DNA from: Chloroflexota bacterium
GTDB taxonomy: Bacteria; Chloroflexota; Dehalococcoidia; SpSt-223
Assembly (NCBI GenBank): GCA_023512725.1
Contig: JAILZB010000003.1
Coordinates: forward strand, 1 to 58,006
Reading direction: 5' to 3'
DNA: 58,006 nt
This document shows, in pieces, positions 18,400-25,451 of this stretch. Position numbers and translations under genes: made by a program. Every line of letters starts with the position of its first letter. Within the stretch, counting starts at the first letter, position 1. The notes beneath the pieces are model-generated. The model worked only from the letters and a program-made list of their open reading frames with translations, was not told the origin of the DNA and made no database searches.

Positions 18400-19262
18400 G
18401 CCGCGGTGGCGAGTGTCGTCGAGGGCACCCCAGCCGGCCAGCCCAGGTAGGCAGCGGCAGCTTCTCCCAGCACCAGCTGGCGCTCGCGCTCGTTCGCGAA
18501 AGGCAGCGCCTGGCGGAACAGATCGACTTCCTGGCGGTAGGTCGCGCGCCCACGGGCACGCTGCTGGGTGTGGTCCGTCCCGAAGAAGCAGCGCTCGGCG
18601 CCAAACGTTGCCACCACCCGCATGACCAGCGCGTGGACGTCGGGGAAGGGATAGCCCAGCCGCGAGCGGGAGGGGAGGGTCGAGAGCTTGACAGCGACGT
18701 TCGGATAGCGAGCCAGGGCGAGCAGGCCCGGCAGGTCGGGGTGCTCAGCGCTGACGTCGATCGGGGGCAGGCCAAGATGGTCGATGACCAGCTTGAGGTG
18801 CGGGAACCGCTCGAGCACGGCCGCGGCGACGGCGATATCTCCGGCGAGGAAGACTGCCACCGGTGTCTGGGTACGCTCGCAGGCGGCCCAGAACCGGTCG
18901 GCTGCACGCTCGTGCGGCCAGCGCGCCCGCTCGGCGGGGTGGAGATGGGTGCGGATGCCCAGCATTCCGGGCTGCTGGCGCCAGCGCACGACCTGCTCCT
19001 CGATCTCCTCAGCCAGGACGTCGATCAACCCCATGACGGCGAAGCGGTCCGGGTAGGCTGCCGCGCACTCCAGGGCGAAGCGGTTGTCCGTCCCCATGAT
19101 CCCAGGCGGGACGATAATGGCCCGGTCGACACCCGATTCGTCCATCAGGGGCAGGAACTCCTGCGGCCCGAACGGGGTGGGCAGGCTTGGCCGACGGTCC
19201 GGGCGCCAGGGGCGGTCCGGGCGTTCTGCCTCCCAGAGGTGGATCTGGGTGTCGAGGATCAT
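18396..19262 (-). CDS. Amidohydrolase-2 family protein (TIM-barrel lactonase/decarboxylase type)
   Basis: A 288-residue amidohydrolase_2 (PF04909-type) protein. It starts MILDTQIHLWE, where family members carry the metal-binding D-x-H-x-H; here it is DTQIH. LGIRTHLHP (about 115), the His in KLVIDHLGLP (about 173) and the catalytic Asp in CFFGTDHTQQ (about 240) match the barrel strands. Relatives hydrolyse lactones (2-pyrone-4,6-dicarboxylate, fuconolactone) or decarboxylate aromatic acids. The specific substrate is not readable. It is divergent from an MmgE/PrpD gene across a symmetric -10 element, which suggests that the two act in one catabolic route. Confidence 0.85.
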   Translation of the reverse strand: MILDTQIHLWEAERPDRPWRPDRRPSLPTPFGPQEFLPLMDESGVDRAIIVPPGIMGTDNRFALECAAAYPDRFAVMGLIDVLAEEIEEQVVRWRQQPGMLGIRTHLHPAERARWPHERAADRFWAACERTQTPVAVFLAGDIAVAAAVLERFPHLKLVIDHLGLPPIDVSAEHPDLPGLLALARYPNVAVKLSTLPSRSRLGYPFPDVHALVMRVVATFGAERCFFGTDHTQQRARGRATYRQEVDLFRQALPFANERERQLVLGEAAAAYLGWPAGVPSTTLATAA

Positions 19263-19299
19263 GCGCTTCCCTCTGCCCAGCCTGGCCGGGCGACGGTGC

Positions 19300-19306
19300 T
19301 ATCATA
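19300..19306. promoter_or_regulatory. Symmetric -10 element between divergent amidohydrolase and prpD-like genes
   Basis: CTATCATAGG reads TATCAT on the plus strand (19300-19305) and TATGAT on the minus strand (19306-19301). The plus transcript would start near 19312 (GTG at 19345) and the minus near 19294 (ATG at 19262). Confidence 0.45.
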
Positions 19307-19344
19307 GGCCCACTGGCCCGCTGGTGGGCGCGGTGGAGGTTGGT

Positions 19345-20940
19345 GTGACCCTCGAACAGTTTGGCCGGCGCCGCGCGGGTGGGGTGCTTTCCGCCCGCGA
19401 AGTCGAGCTGGCTGCCCGCAACGGGCGAACGCTCGTTCTTCCTGCTTCGACGCTGATCACTCCAGCAGCGCGTGACCGGGCCCGTGAACTCGGCGTGACG
19501 ATCCAACTTCAGCGCGAGGTTGCGCCGCTCGCTCCCCCCACGGCCGCGGTCACCACCCTGCCCGGCAGCTACGACCTGATCGAGCCGCTGGCGGCCTTCG
19601 TGCTGGCCGCGGCTTCCAACGAGCTCCCCCCCGGGGTGATCGAGACGACCAAAGTGCTCCTGCTCGATTCGATCGCCGTCGGCTACGCGGGTACCCTCGC
19701 TGAGGGCGTGCGTGCGGTCATCGCCGGGCTCTCGGCCCGCCGCCAGGCGGAACGCGGCCACGTGATCGGCCAGCGCCAGAAGCTGCCTCCCCCGGAAGCA
19801 GCGCTCTGCAACGGTGCCCTCATCCACTCACTCGAATTTGACTCCGCCTTCGACGAGGGGTTGATCCATCCGATGGCAGGAGTTGTCCCGGCAGCACTGG
19901 CGCTGGCAGACGAACTCCGCCTCAGCCGCGGGCTGCCGCTGCTCACTGCCATCGCGGTGGGTGGCGAGATCGCCTGTCGGATCTCCTATGCTGCCACCGG
20001 TACGCCTCCCTTCTACCGCTGCGGTGCCATGGCCGCCTTTGGCGGGGTTGCCGCTGCGGGAGTCTTGCTCGACCTCGACCAGGATGCGCTCGTCCGTGCC
20101 TTCGGGATCGCCTACCACCAGGCCGTGATGCCCTGGCTCGCGCACGAAGAGGGGTCTCCCATTCACGGCGCGTTGCCTGGCTTCGGTGCTCACGCCGCGG
20201 TGGTCGCAGCACGGCTGGCGGCGGGTGGCGCCAGTGGCCCCCGCCGCGTCCTGGAAGGCGAGGCGGGCTACTTCCGTGCCTGCGAGGGTGGCGCCTGGGA
20301 CCGCGCGCGCGCGCTGGATGGCCTGGGGGCCTCCTGGCTCCTCCAGGCGATCAGCCTGAAACCGTACCCCTCCGGTCGGCTGACCCACGGGGCGATCGAC
20401 GGTGTCCTCCAGCTGCGGGCGGCCCACGGACTGCGACCAGAGCAGGTCCGCCAGATCACCATCGCGGCGAGCCAGATCATCGCCCACCGAACTGGCCGCA
20501 AGCCGGAGCCATCTGCCTCGCTGGTCAACCAGCGGCTGAGCGTGCCCTTCGTGGTGGCGCAGGCCCTGCGACGCGGTGCCGTTGGCCTCGACTGCTTCGG
20601 CCCGGCTGAGGTCGCCCATCCTGAGGTCCAGGCGCTGATGGAGCGGGTTCAGGTAGTGGCTGCGCCCGACATCCCCCCGACCGACCTGGCGCCGGTGCGG
20701 GTCTGCATCGAGACGGTCGAGGGGGCCCGGCTCGAAACGGAGGTCCGCCAGCTGCTGGGGAGCCCTGCCCGCCCCCTGAGCCGCGAGGAGCGGCTGGCCA
20801 AGCTCGCCCACTGCTGGCAGGTCTCTGGCCAGCCTGCCTACCGCCGCCCGGCCCGACTGGCTGAGACGATCGAGCACCTGGATGAGGCGAACTCACTGGC
20901 GGCCTTCTGGGCCGCCGTCGCCCCCCAGGCTACCCCGTGA
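19345..20940 (+). CDS. MmgE/PrpD family protein with an extra N-terminal segment
   Basis: A 531-residue protein. From about residue 75 it is an MmgE/PrpD protein (2-methylcitrate dehydratase / cis-aconitate decarboxylase / iminodisuccinate epimerase fold): LLLDSIAVGYAGTLAEG, HSLEFDSAFDEGLIHPMAGVVPAALALAD, GGEIACRI, FGIAYHQA and LKPYPSGRLTHGAIDG. The first ~70 residues (GVLSAREVELAARNGRTLVL, then ITPAARDRARELGVTI) are not part of that fold. They resemble a short motif I associate with EutQ-like and other corrinoid/ethanolamine-linked proteins. The GTG at 19345 has GGAGGT 4 bases upstream. The end overlaps the next gene by 4 bases (GTGA). The dehydratase or racemase substrate cannot be read. 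Confidence 0.85.
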   Translation: MTLEQFGRRRAGGVLSAREVELAARNGRTLVLPASTLITPAARDRARELGVTIQLQREVAPLAPPTAAVTTLPGSYDLIEPLAAFVLAAASNELPPGVIETTKVLLLDSIAVGYAGTLAEGVRAVIAGLSARRQAERGHVIGQRQKLPPPEAALCNGALIHSLEFDSAFDEGLIHPMAGVVPAALALADELRLSRGLPLLTAIAVGGEIACRISYAATGTPPFYRCGAMAAFGGVAAAGVLLDLDQDALVRAFGIAYHQAVMPWLAHEEGSPIHGALPGFGAHAAVVAARLAAGGASGPRRVLEGEAGYFRACEGGAWDRARALDGLGASWLLQAISLKPYPSGRLTHGAIDGVLQLRAAHGLRPEQVRQITIAASQIIAHRTGRKPEPSASLVNQRLSVPFVVAQALRRGAVGLDCFGPAEVAHPEVQALMERVQVVAAPDIPPTDLAPVRVCIETVEGARLETEVRQLLGSPARPLSREERLAKLAHCWQVSGQPAYRRPARLAETIEHLDEANSLAAFWAAVAPQATP

Positions 20941-22496
20941 GGAACCCTATGCCATCGCTGCCTGCTACCGCTCAGACCCTGGTGATGCCGATCCGCCGCA
21001 GCTGGGTGAGCTTCGACGCTGACGCCCCGCGTCTTGGCGAAAGCGATCGTCCCGCCCCGCCGTACCACATCTCGCTCACGTTCTACGACCCCCTCGCGCT
21101 GCCTCGGGTCGTCCAGGACCCGGATGGTCAGTGGCGCGCTGACTTCTCGCAGATGGTCGGCTTTCTGGCCGAGCGCTGGGAAGCGAATGCCGATGCGAGC
21201 GAGTGGACGGTCACCCTCCGTCGTGGTGTGCGTAGTCACTTCGGCAACGAGCTGACCGCCGACGATGTGAAGTGGAGTTGGGACCGCGCCTATGCTCTCC
21301 GCGGCGTTGGGCTCTGGCGCAGCCGAGTTGTCGGGGGGCTCCCCACGAGCGAGGGCGTGATCGCCGCCGACCGCTGGACGGTCGTCTTCCGCCTGCCCGC
21401 GCCGAAACCAAGCTGGCCGAAGTTCTGGGCCTTCGCGACCAACTGCATCTTCGATTCGCGCGAGGCACGTCGGCACACCCGCGAGAGCGACCCCTGGGCG
21501 CTGGAGTTCCTAAGCGCCGTCCCCTGCGGCTTCGGCCCCTTCGCGCTGGAGCGGCAGGACCAGCACGAGCTGCTCGGCCGCGCGCGGGATGACTACTGGG
21601 CCGGCCGCCCCGGACTGGAGCGCGTGTGCTATGCCAGCGTCGCGACCCGTAGCGAGGCGATCGAGCAGTTCCTCGGCGGCGCGTTCAACCTGATCGGCGG
21701 GCTCTTCCCACGCGAGTTCCGTCGCCTGGAACAGTTGCCCGGGGTGGTACCGGTGATCGCCAAGACCAACCAGGCCCAGATCGACCTCGACTGGAAGACG
21801 CCGCCGCTCGACCAGCAGCCCCTGCGCCAGGCGATCCTGATGGCGATCCCCTACGACCGGATCATCCGGGAGGTGTACGACGGCCTCGCCCGCCCGAGCC
21901 GGGGGCCGATCCTCGATATCGCCAGCGATTACGACCCCGACGCGTGGCCTTATCCCTACGACCCGGCGCGGGCGCGGGAGCTGGTGCGCGCTGCTGGCGC
22001 CGAAGGGGCCGAACTGGACTTTGCGGTTGGTGAGGATGAAGAGAGCCAGCAGATCGCCGCGATCGTCGTTGCGGCGCTGGCCGAGATCGGCCTGCGACTC
22101 CGGGTTATCCCTCAACGGAGCGTCCCGCCTGGCCAGCTGACCCCCCTCTGGTTAAACCCGGAGACGAGTCACGGCATCGCCGATCCGCACTACAACATCG
22201 CCCACGAGTACGACCCACCGCGGGGGATGCACGGCGGGCGCTACATCCGCGACCGCGCCATCGTTGAGCGGCTGCGTGCCATCAACGAGCATCCGGACCC
22301 GGCTGCGAAGTCGGCGGAATACCGCCGCCTGGCGCGCGACCTGGTCGAGCTGGCGCCAAAGGTGTTCCTCGCCAACCTGACCTTCCTGCTCTGCTACCGC
22401 GCTGAGCTCGACCCCTGGCTGACCTCGGGCCAGTTTGCCGCTTATCAGAACTTGCTCTGGGCCGCTGGTCGCTCGCTCCTGCCCGATACCCCCTAG
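20937..22496 (+). CDS. Solute-binding protein family 5-like protein without signal peptide
   Basis: A 519-residue protein with the SBP_bac_5 (dipeptide/nickel-type) fold. LAERWEANADASEWTVTLRRGVRSHFGNELTADDVKWSWDRA is the family core, and QPLRQAILMAIPYDRIIREVYDGLARP and the TPLWLNPETSH region follow the same layout. Such proteins normally start with a secretion signal and lipobox Cys. Here the N-terminus (GTG, or ATG four codons in) is MRNPMPSLPATAQTLVMP, with no hydrophobic core and no Cys. No permease or ATPase genes adjoin. It is coupled to the MmgE/PrpD gene by a GTGA overlap. A cytoplasmic ligand-binding role or partnership with distant permeases is possible. The stop interlocks (CTAG) with the convergent kinase gene. 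Confidence 0.85.
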   Translation: MRNPMPSLPATAQTLVMPIRRSWVSFDADAPRLGESDRPAPPYHISLTFYDPLALPRVVQDPDGQWRADFSQMVGFLAERWEANADASEWTVTLRRGVRSHFGNELTADDVKWSWDRAYALRGVGLWRSRVVGGLPTSEGVIAADRWTVVFRLPAPKPSWPKFWAFATNCIFDSREARRHTRESDPWALEFLSAVPCGFGPFALERQDQHELLGRARDDYWAGRPGLERVCYASVATRSEAIEQFLGGAFNLIGGLFPREFRRLEQLPGVVPVIAKTNQAQIDLDWKTPPLDQQPLRQAILMAIPYDRIIREVYDGLARPSRGPILDIASDYDPDAWPYPYDPARARELVRAAGAEGAELDFAVGEDEESQQIAAIVVAALAEIGLRLRVIPQRSVPPGQLTPLWLNPETSHGIADPHYNIAHEYDPPRGMHGGRYIRDRAIVERLRAINEHPDPAAKSAEYRRLARDLVELAPKVFLANLTFLLCYRAELDPWLTSGQFAAYQNLLWAAGRSLLPDTP

Positions 22497-24478
22497 CGCT
22501 CGGGCCGACGCGCCGTGAGGTACTCCTCCAACGTCTGGCCCCGGGCGGCGATATCGTAGGCAAGCTCGCCGACGTAGCGGTACTGCCAGGGAGCGGCCTT
22601 GAATCCGAGCACCGGTTCTTTTCCGGGCGGAGCGCTCTGGATGAAGCCGTAGCGGGCCGCCTGCGTCTTCAGCCAGCGCCCCTCGGGGCTCTCGTCGAAG
22701 CGGTCATCCAGGCTGTAGCCTTGGCTGGCACTGACAAAATCGACCACTGTCCCCAACTGGTGCTCATCATAGCCAGGCTTCGGGGTCAGCTGCTCGGCCC
22801 GGCTCTGGCCATGCTGAGCGATGAGTGCGCTGAAGAGTGCGCGTTGCTCAGCGGGCGAGCGGTAGGCACCGGCCACGGCCGGCTCAAGCCCGGCGGCCCG
22901 CATCGCCTCGATCAAGCGACGGAAGGCATCCAGCATCGTCCGGCGGATTCGCAGCTCGGGCTTGAGGGTCTTGACCACCCCCTCCAGGGGGACGAGGTCG
23001 GCAGGCTGGTAGCTTTCCGGCACGCCCCGCTGGCGCGAGACGAGGTAGAGCAGCGAATTCGGGTCCGACTGGGGCGGCAGTGGCGGCGCGAGTGTCGGCG
23101 TGACCACCGCCCCTGAGCGCCCACTCGTGGTCACTCCGCCGCTGGCAGTAGGCACGGCCGTCGGGCTCAGGGTGGGCCGTGGGCCGGTGAGTGTGACCGT
23201 CGCCGTGGGGAGCGGCGTCAGGACGGAGGTGACGGTCAGGCCGGCGCTGGTGCTGATCACCGCCGGCGGTGGAAGTGCAGCGATGACCGGGGCCGCCGAC
23301 CGGCTGGGTGTGGGCGCGGCCGGCAGTGCCGGCGGCGGAGGGGGGAGAAAGTGGCCCACCGCTGCCGTGCGCACAGCGGCGTGGCCCGCCCCGACCAGGG
23401 TCGCGGTGGCCAGGAGAGTCAGGGCAAGCGCGGTCAGGGCGATACCGACGCGAGGGAGCCCACCGAGCGACCAGCAGCGAGCGCGGGACGTGGCCTCACC
23501 GGTCGGCGGTGCAGCGGGCGATGCCGCGGCCTGGTCGTCCTGCTCGTTCGGGTCCGAGGCTGGTGCAGTGGGAACCGTGGGAACGCTCGCTGGAATCCTT
23601 GCTGTAGCTGGGTCAGCCAGGGCGCTGGCAGTCGCGGCGGCCAGGGCAGGCGGCCCACTCCCAAGGGGTTGCCGCTGTTCCGCCAGGGCGGCTGCTCCCC
23701 CTAGGAAGGGAAGCAGCGCCTGGGCGACCTCAGCCAGGGTGGAATACCGCTCCTCCGGCCGCGGGGCGAGCAGGCGCAGGGCGATCTGGTCGAGGGCGCG
23801 GGGAACCTCCGGCCGCACCTGCGAGGGTGGCGGAGGCAGCTGCTGGCGCAGGGAGGCAGTTTCCCCGACCGAAGCGCCCCGGCAGGGGATGACCCCGCTG
23901 AGCAACTGGTAGAGCAGGACTCCGAGGGCGTAGCAATCGGCCGCTGCATCCCAAAGACCGCTTCGGGCGGCCTCGGGCGAGAGGTACGGCCAGGCGGGAC
24001 CAGCACGAGGGTCACACGCGAGCAGGGCGGCGAGGGCCACATCCATCACGCCGAGGCGGTTGCCCTCCCGGAGCGCCAGGTTGGCTGGGCGGAGGTCGCC
24101 GTGGACGAGGCCGCGCGCGTGGGCCTCCTGGAGCGCCTCCGCAAGCTGCCAAACCAACCACACCCGGGCCGAAAGGTCGAGCGCGAGGGGGTTGGCCTGG
24201 ACCAACGGCACTCCCGGCTCCAGGGTAGTCACGAGAAACGGCTGCCCACCTTCGACCCCCCAGTCCAGGGCGGGGTGAAGCGCTGGGTGACGGAGGGTCG
24301 CCAGCACCGGCGCGATCGCCTCCAGGCGTAGCCCGAGGTCGGCCGCGGCCGAGCGTGGCAGCAGCCGCACCGCCACTGGCAATTGGTCGCCGGCCAGGAC
24401 GGCCCGGTAGACCTCGCCGCTGGCGGAGCTGCCCAGCCGCTCCCGGAGGAGGTAGCGTCCAAAGCGCTGGTCGGGCAC
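22493..24478 (-). CDS. Kinase-like membrane protein with extracytoplasmic VanY-like domain (both domains degenerate)
   Basis: 661 residues from the GTG at 24478, chosen because AAGGAG lies 6 bases upstream. Residues ~5-265 are a Ser/Thr-kinase (PknB-like) domain: LGSSASGEVYRA in place of the Gly loop, VAVR in place of VAxK, HGDLRPANL in place of HRDLKPxN, and MDVA in place of DFG. The ATP-anchoring Lys is therefore Arg. A membrane helix lies near 350-370, then a Pro/Thr/Ser linker. The last ~150 residues are a VanY/D-Ala-D-Ala carboxypeptidase fold (AGAYRSPAEQRALF, YDEHQLGTVVDF, GFIQSAP, APWQYRYVGELA). The usual PWH zinc His is Gln. The layout copies PASTA kinases with VanY in place of PASTA. 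I expect a ligand-sensing pseudoenzyme rather than an active kinase/peptidase; that is inference. Confidence 0.85.
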   Translation of the reverse strand: MPDQRFGRYLLRERLGSSASGEVYRAVLAGDQLPVAVRLLPRSAAADLGLRLEAIAPVLATLRHPALHPALDWGVEGGQPFLVTTLEPGVPLVQANPLALDLSARVWLVWQLAEALQEAHARGLVHGDLRPANLALREGNRLGVMDVALAALLACDPRAGPAWPYLSPEAARSGLWDAAADCYALGVLLYQLLSGVIPCRGASVGETASLRQQLPPPPSQVRPEVPRALDQIALRLLAPRPEERYSTLAEVAQALLPFLGGAAALAEQRQPLGSGPPALAAATASALADPATARIPASVPTVPTAPASDPNEQDDQAAASPAAPPTGEATSRARCWSLGGLPRVGIALTALALTLLATATLVGAGHAAVRTAAVGHFLPPPPPALPAAPTPSRSAAPVIAALPPPAVISTSAGLTVTSVLTPLPTATVTLTGPRPTLSPTAVPTASGGVTTSGRSGAVVTPTLAPPLPPQSDPNSLLYLVSRQRGVPESYQPADLVPLEGVVKTLKPELRIRRTMLDAFRRLIEAMRAAGLEPAVAGAYRSPAEQRALFSALIAQHGQSRAEQLTPKPGYDEHQLGTVVDFVSASQGYSLDDRFDESPEGRWLKTQAARYGFIQSAPPGKEPVLGFKAAPWQYRYVGELAYDIAARGQTLEEYLTARRPER

Positions 24479-24691
24479 GCGTGGCTCCTTCCCTTGCAAG
24501 CAGCCACACTATGCCAACCGCTCCGCCCGCTCGCAAGCAGCAAGCGACAGCCGTGCTGGAAACCACTGGGTGCGGGGGACGCTTGGCTGGGCGAGCGCGT
24601 TTTCCGGTATGGTGGATCGGGCATGCGGAATGCTGCTGCGCGGTTCGGACTGGCCCCCCGGGCTGGTGAACCGATCTCAGGAGGAGGAACG

Positions 24692-25015
24692 ATGTACGGT
24701 GTCCTGGTGCAATTTCCGGCCGAAGCCCCGCTGAGCACCGAGCAGTGTCGCCAGCGCTGGGAGGCGATTGCGCCCATGTTCGAGAAGGAACCTGGCTTCG
24801 TCCACAAGGCGTTCCTGCGCAGCCCGGATGGCATCACCTGGGGCGGGTTCTACCTCTGGCAGAGCCGTGAGGCGGCAGAGGCGTATTACACCCCCGAATG
24901 GCGCCAGCGCATGAGCGAGCGCTACGGGGCGGAGCCGAGCGTCACGTTCTTTGAGGTCCCCGCAGTAGCGGGTGCAAGTGTCCGCCCTGGACTGGAGGTT
25001 GCGCCTAGCCGATAG
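24692..25015 (+). CDS. YdhR-like small monooxygenase-fold protein
   Basis: A 107-residue protein starting at the ATG 24692, with AGGAGGAGG just upstream. It follows the dimeric alpha/beta barrel (ferredoxin-like) pattern: MYGVLVQFP, a helix with RWEAIAPMFEKEPGFVHKAF, SPDGITWGGFYLWQSREAAEAYY and FFEVP. YdhR (putative monooxygenase) and related ABM proteins share this. No cofactor motif exists in the family and the substrate is unknown. The track's longer start lies in the kinase gene. The end overlaps the convergent zinc-ribbon gene by 11 bases. Confidence 0.7.
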   Translation: MYGVLVQFPAEAPLSTEQCRQRWEAIAPMFEKEPGFVHKAFLRSPDGITWGGFYLWQSREAAEAYYTPEWRQRMSERYGAEPSVTFFEVPAVAGASVRPGLEVAPSR

Positions 25016-25451
25016 TCGCGAGCTGGAAGAGGAGGTAGGTGACAGCGAAAAAGACGCCCACACCGAGAGCCAGCAAGGCGAGCACCGCGAGTTGGAGGTA
25101 GCCCAGCACCAGGCCGGCGATCGCCAGGCTGCGCCCGGCGCGAGGAGTTGGGCTGAGCCGGAACTGGCGCAGAGCAAGATGCCCGCAGACCACTGCCGCT
25201 ACTGCGCCGAGCACGGGCAGCAGGAGCCACCCTAGCACCCCCAGCACCACGGCCGCGACCGCAAGCGGTACGAGGGGTGGCCCGCCCGGCGTTGGTCGCG
25301 TGGCTGGCTGACGCAGGACCACAGGCGGAGGGACTGCTGCGCTGATGAGCACCCCCCGGGCGGTGGGCGAGGTGCTAGGGTTGCGCCCACAGACACGACA
25401 GCTGGCGGCCTCCGGCGGGTTGGTGGCGCCACAGCTTCGGCAGCTCAGCAT
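25005..25451 (-). CDS. Zinc-ribbon DUF4190 membrane protein
   Basis: A 148-residue protein with an N-terminal zinc ribbon (CRSCGATNPPEAASCRVCG, four Cys in two CxxC pairs). A Pro-rich linker follows, then two membrane segments separated by GHLALRQFRLSPTPRAGRSLAIAGLVLGYL, the DUF4190 signature (a small integral membrane domain). Function is unknown. The ATG at 25451 overlaps the end of dinG by 7 bases, so it is the downstream member of a two-gene unit. Confidence 0.8.
   Translation of the reverse strand: MLSCRSCGATNPPEAASCRVCGRNPSTSPTARGVLISAAVPPPVVLRQPATRPTPGGPPLVPLAVAAVVLGVLGWLLLPVLGAVAAVVCGHLALRQFRLSPTPRAGRSLAIAGLVLGYLQLAVLALLALGVGVFFAVTYLLFQLATIG

Noticed and set aside
19828-20877. 349-residue minus-strand ORF
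   Set aside because: Shadow of the MmgE/PrpD gene.
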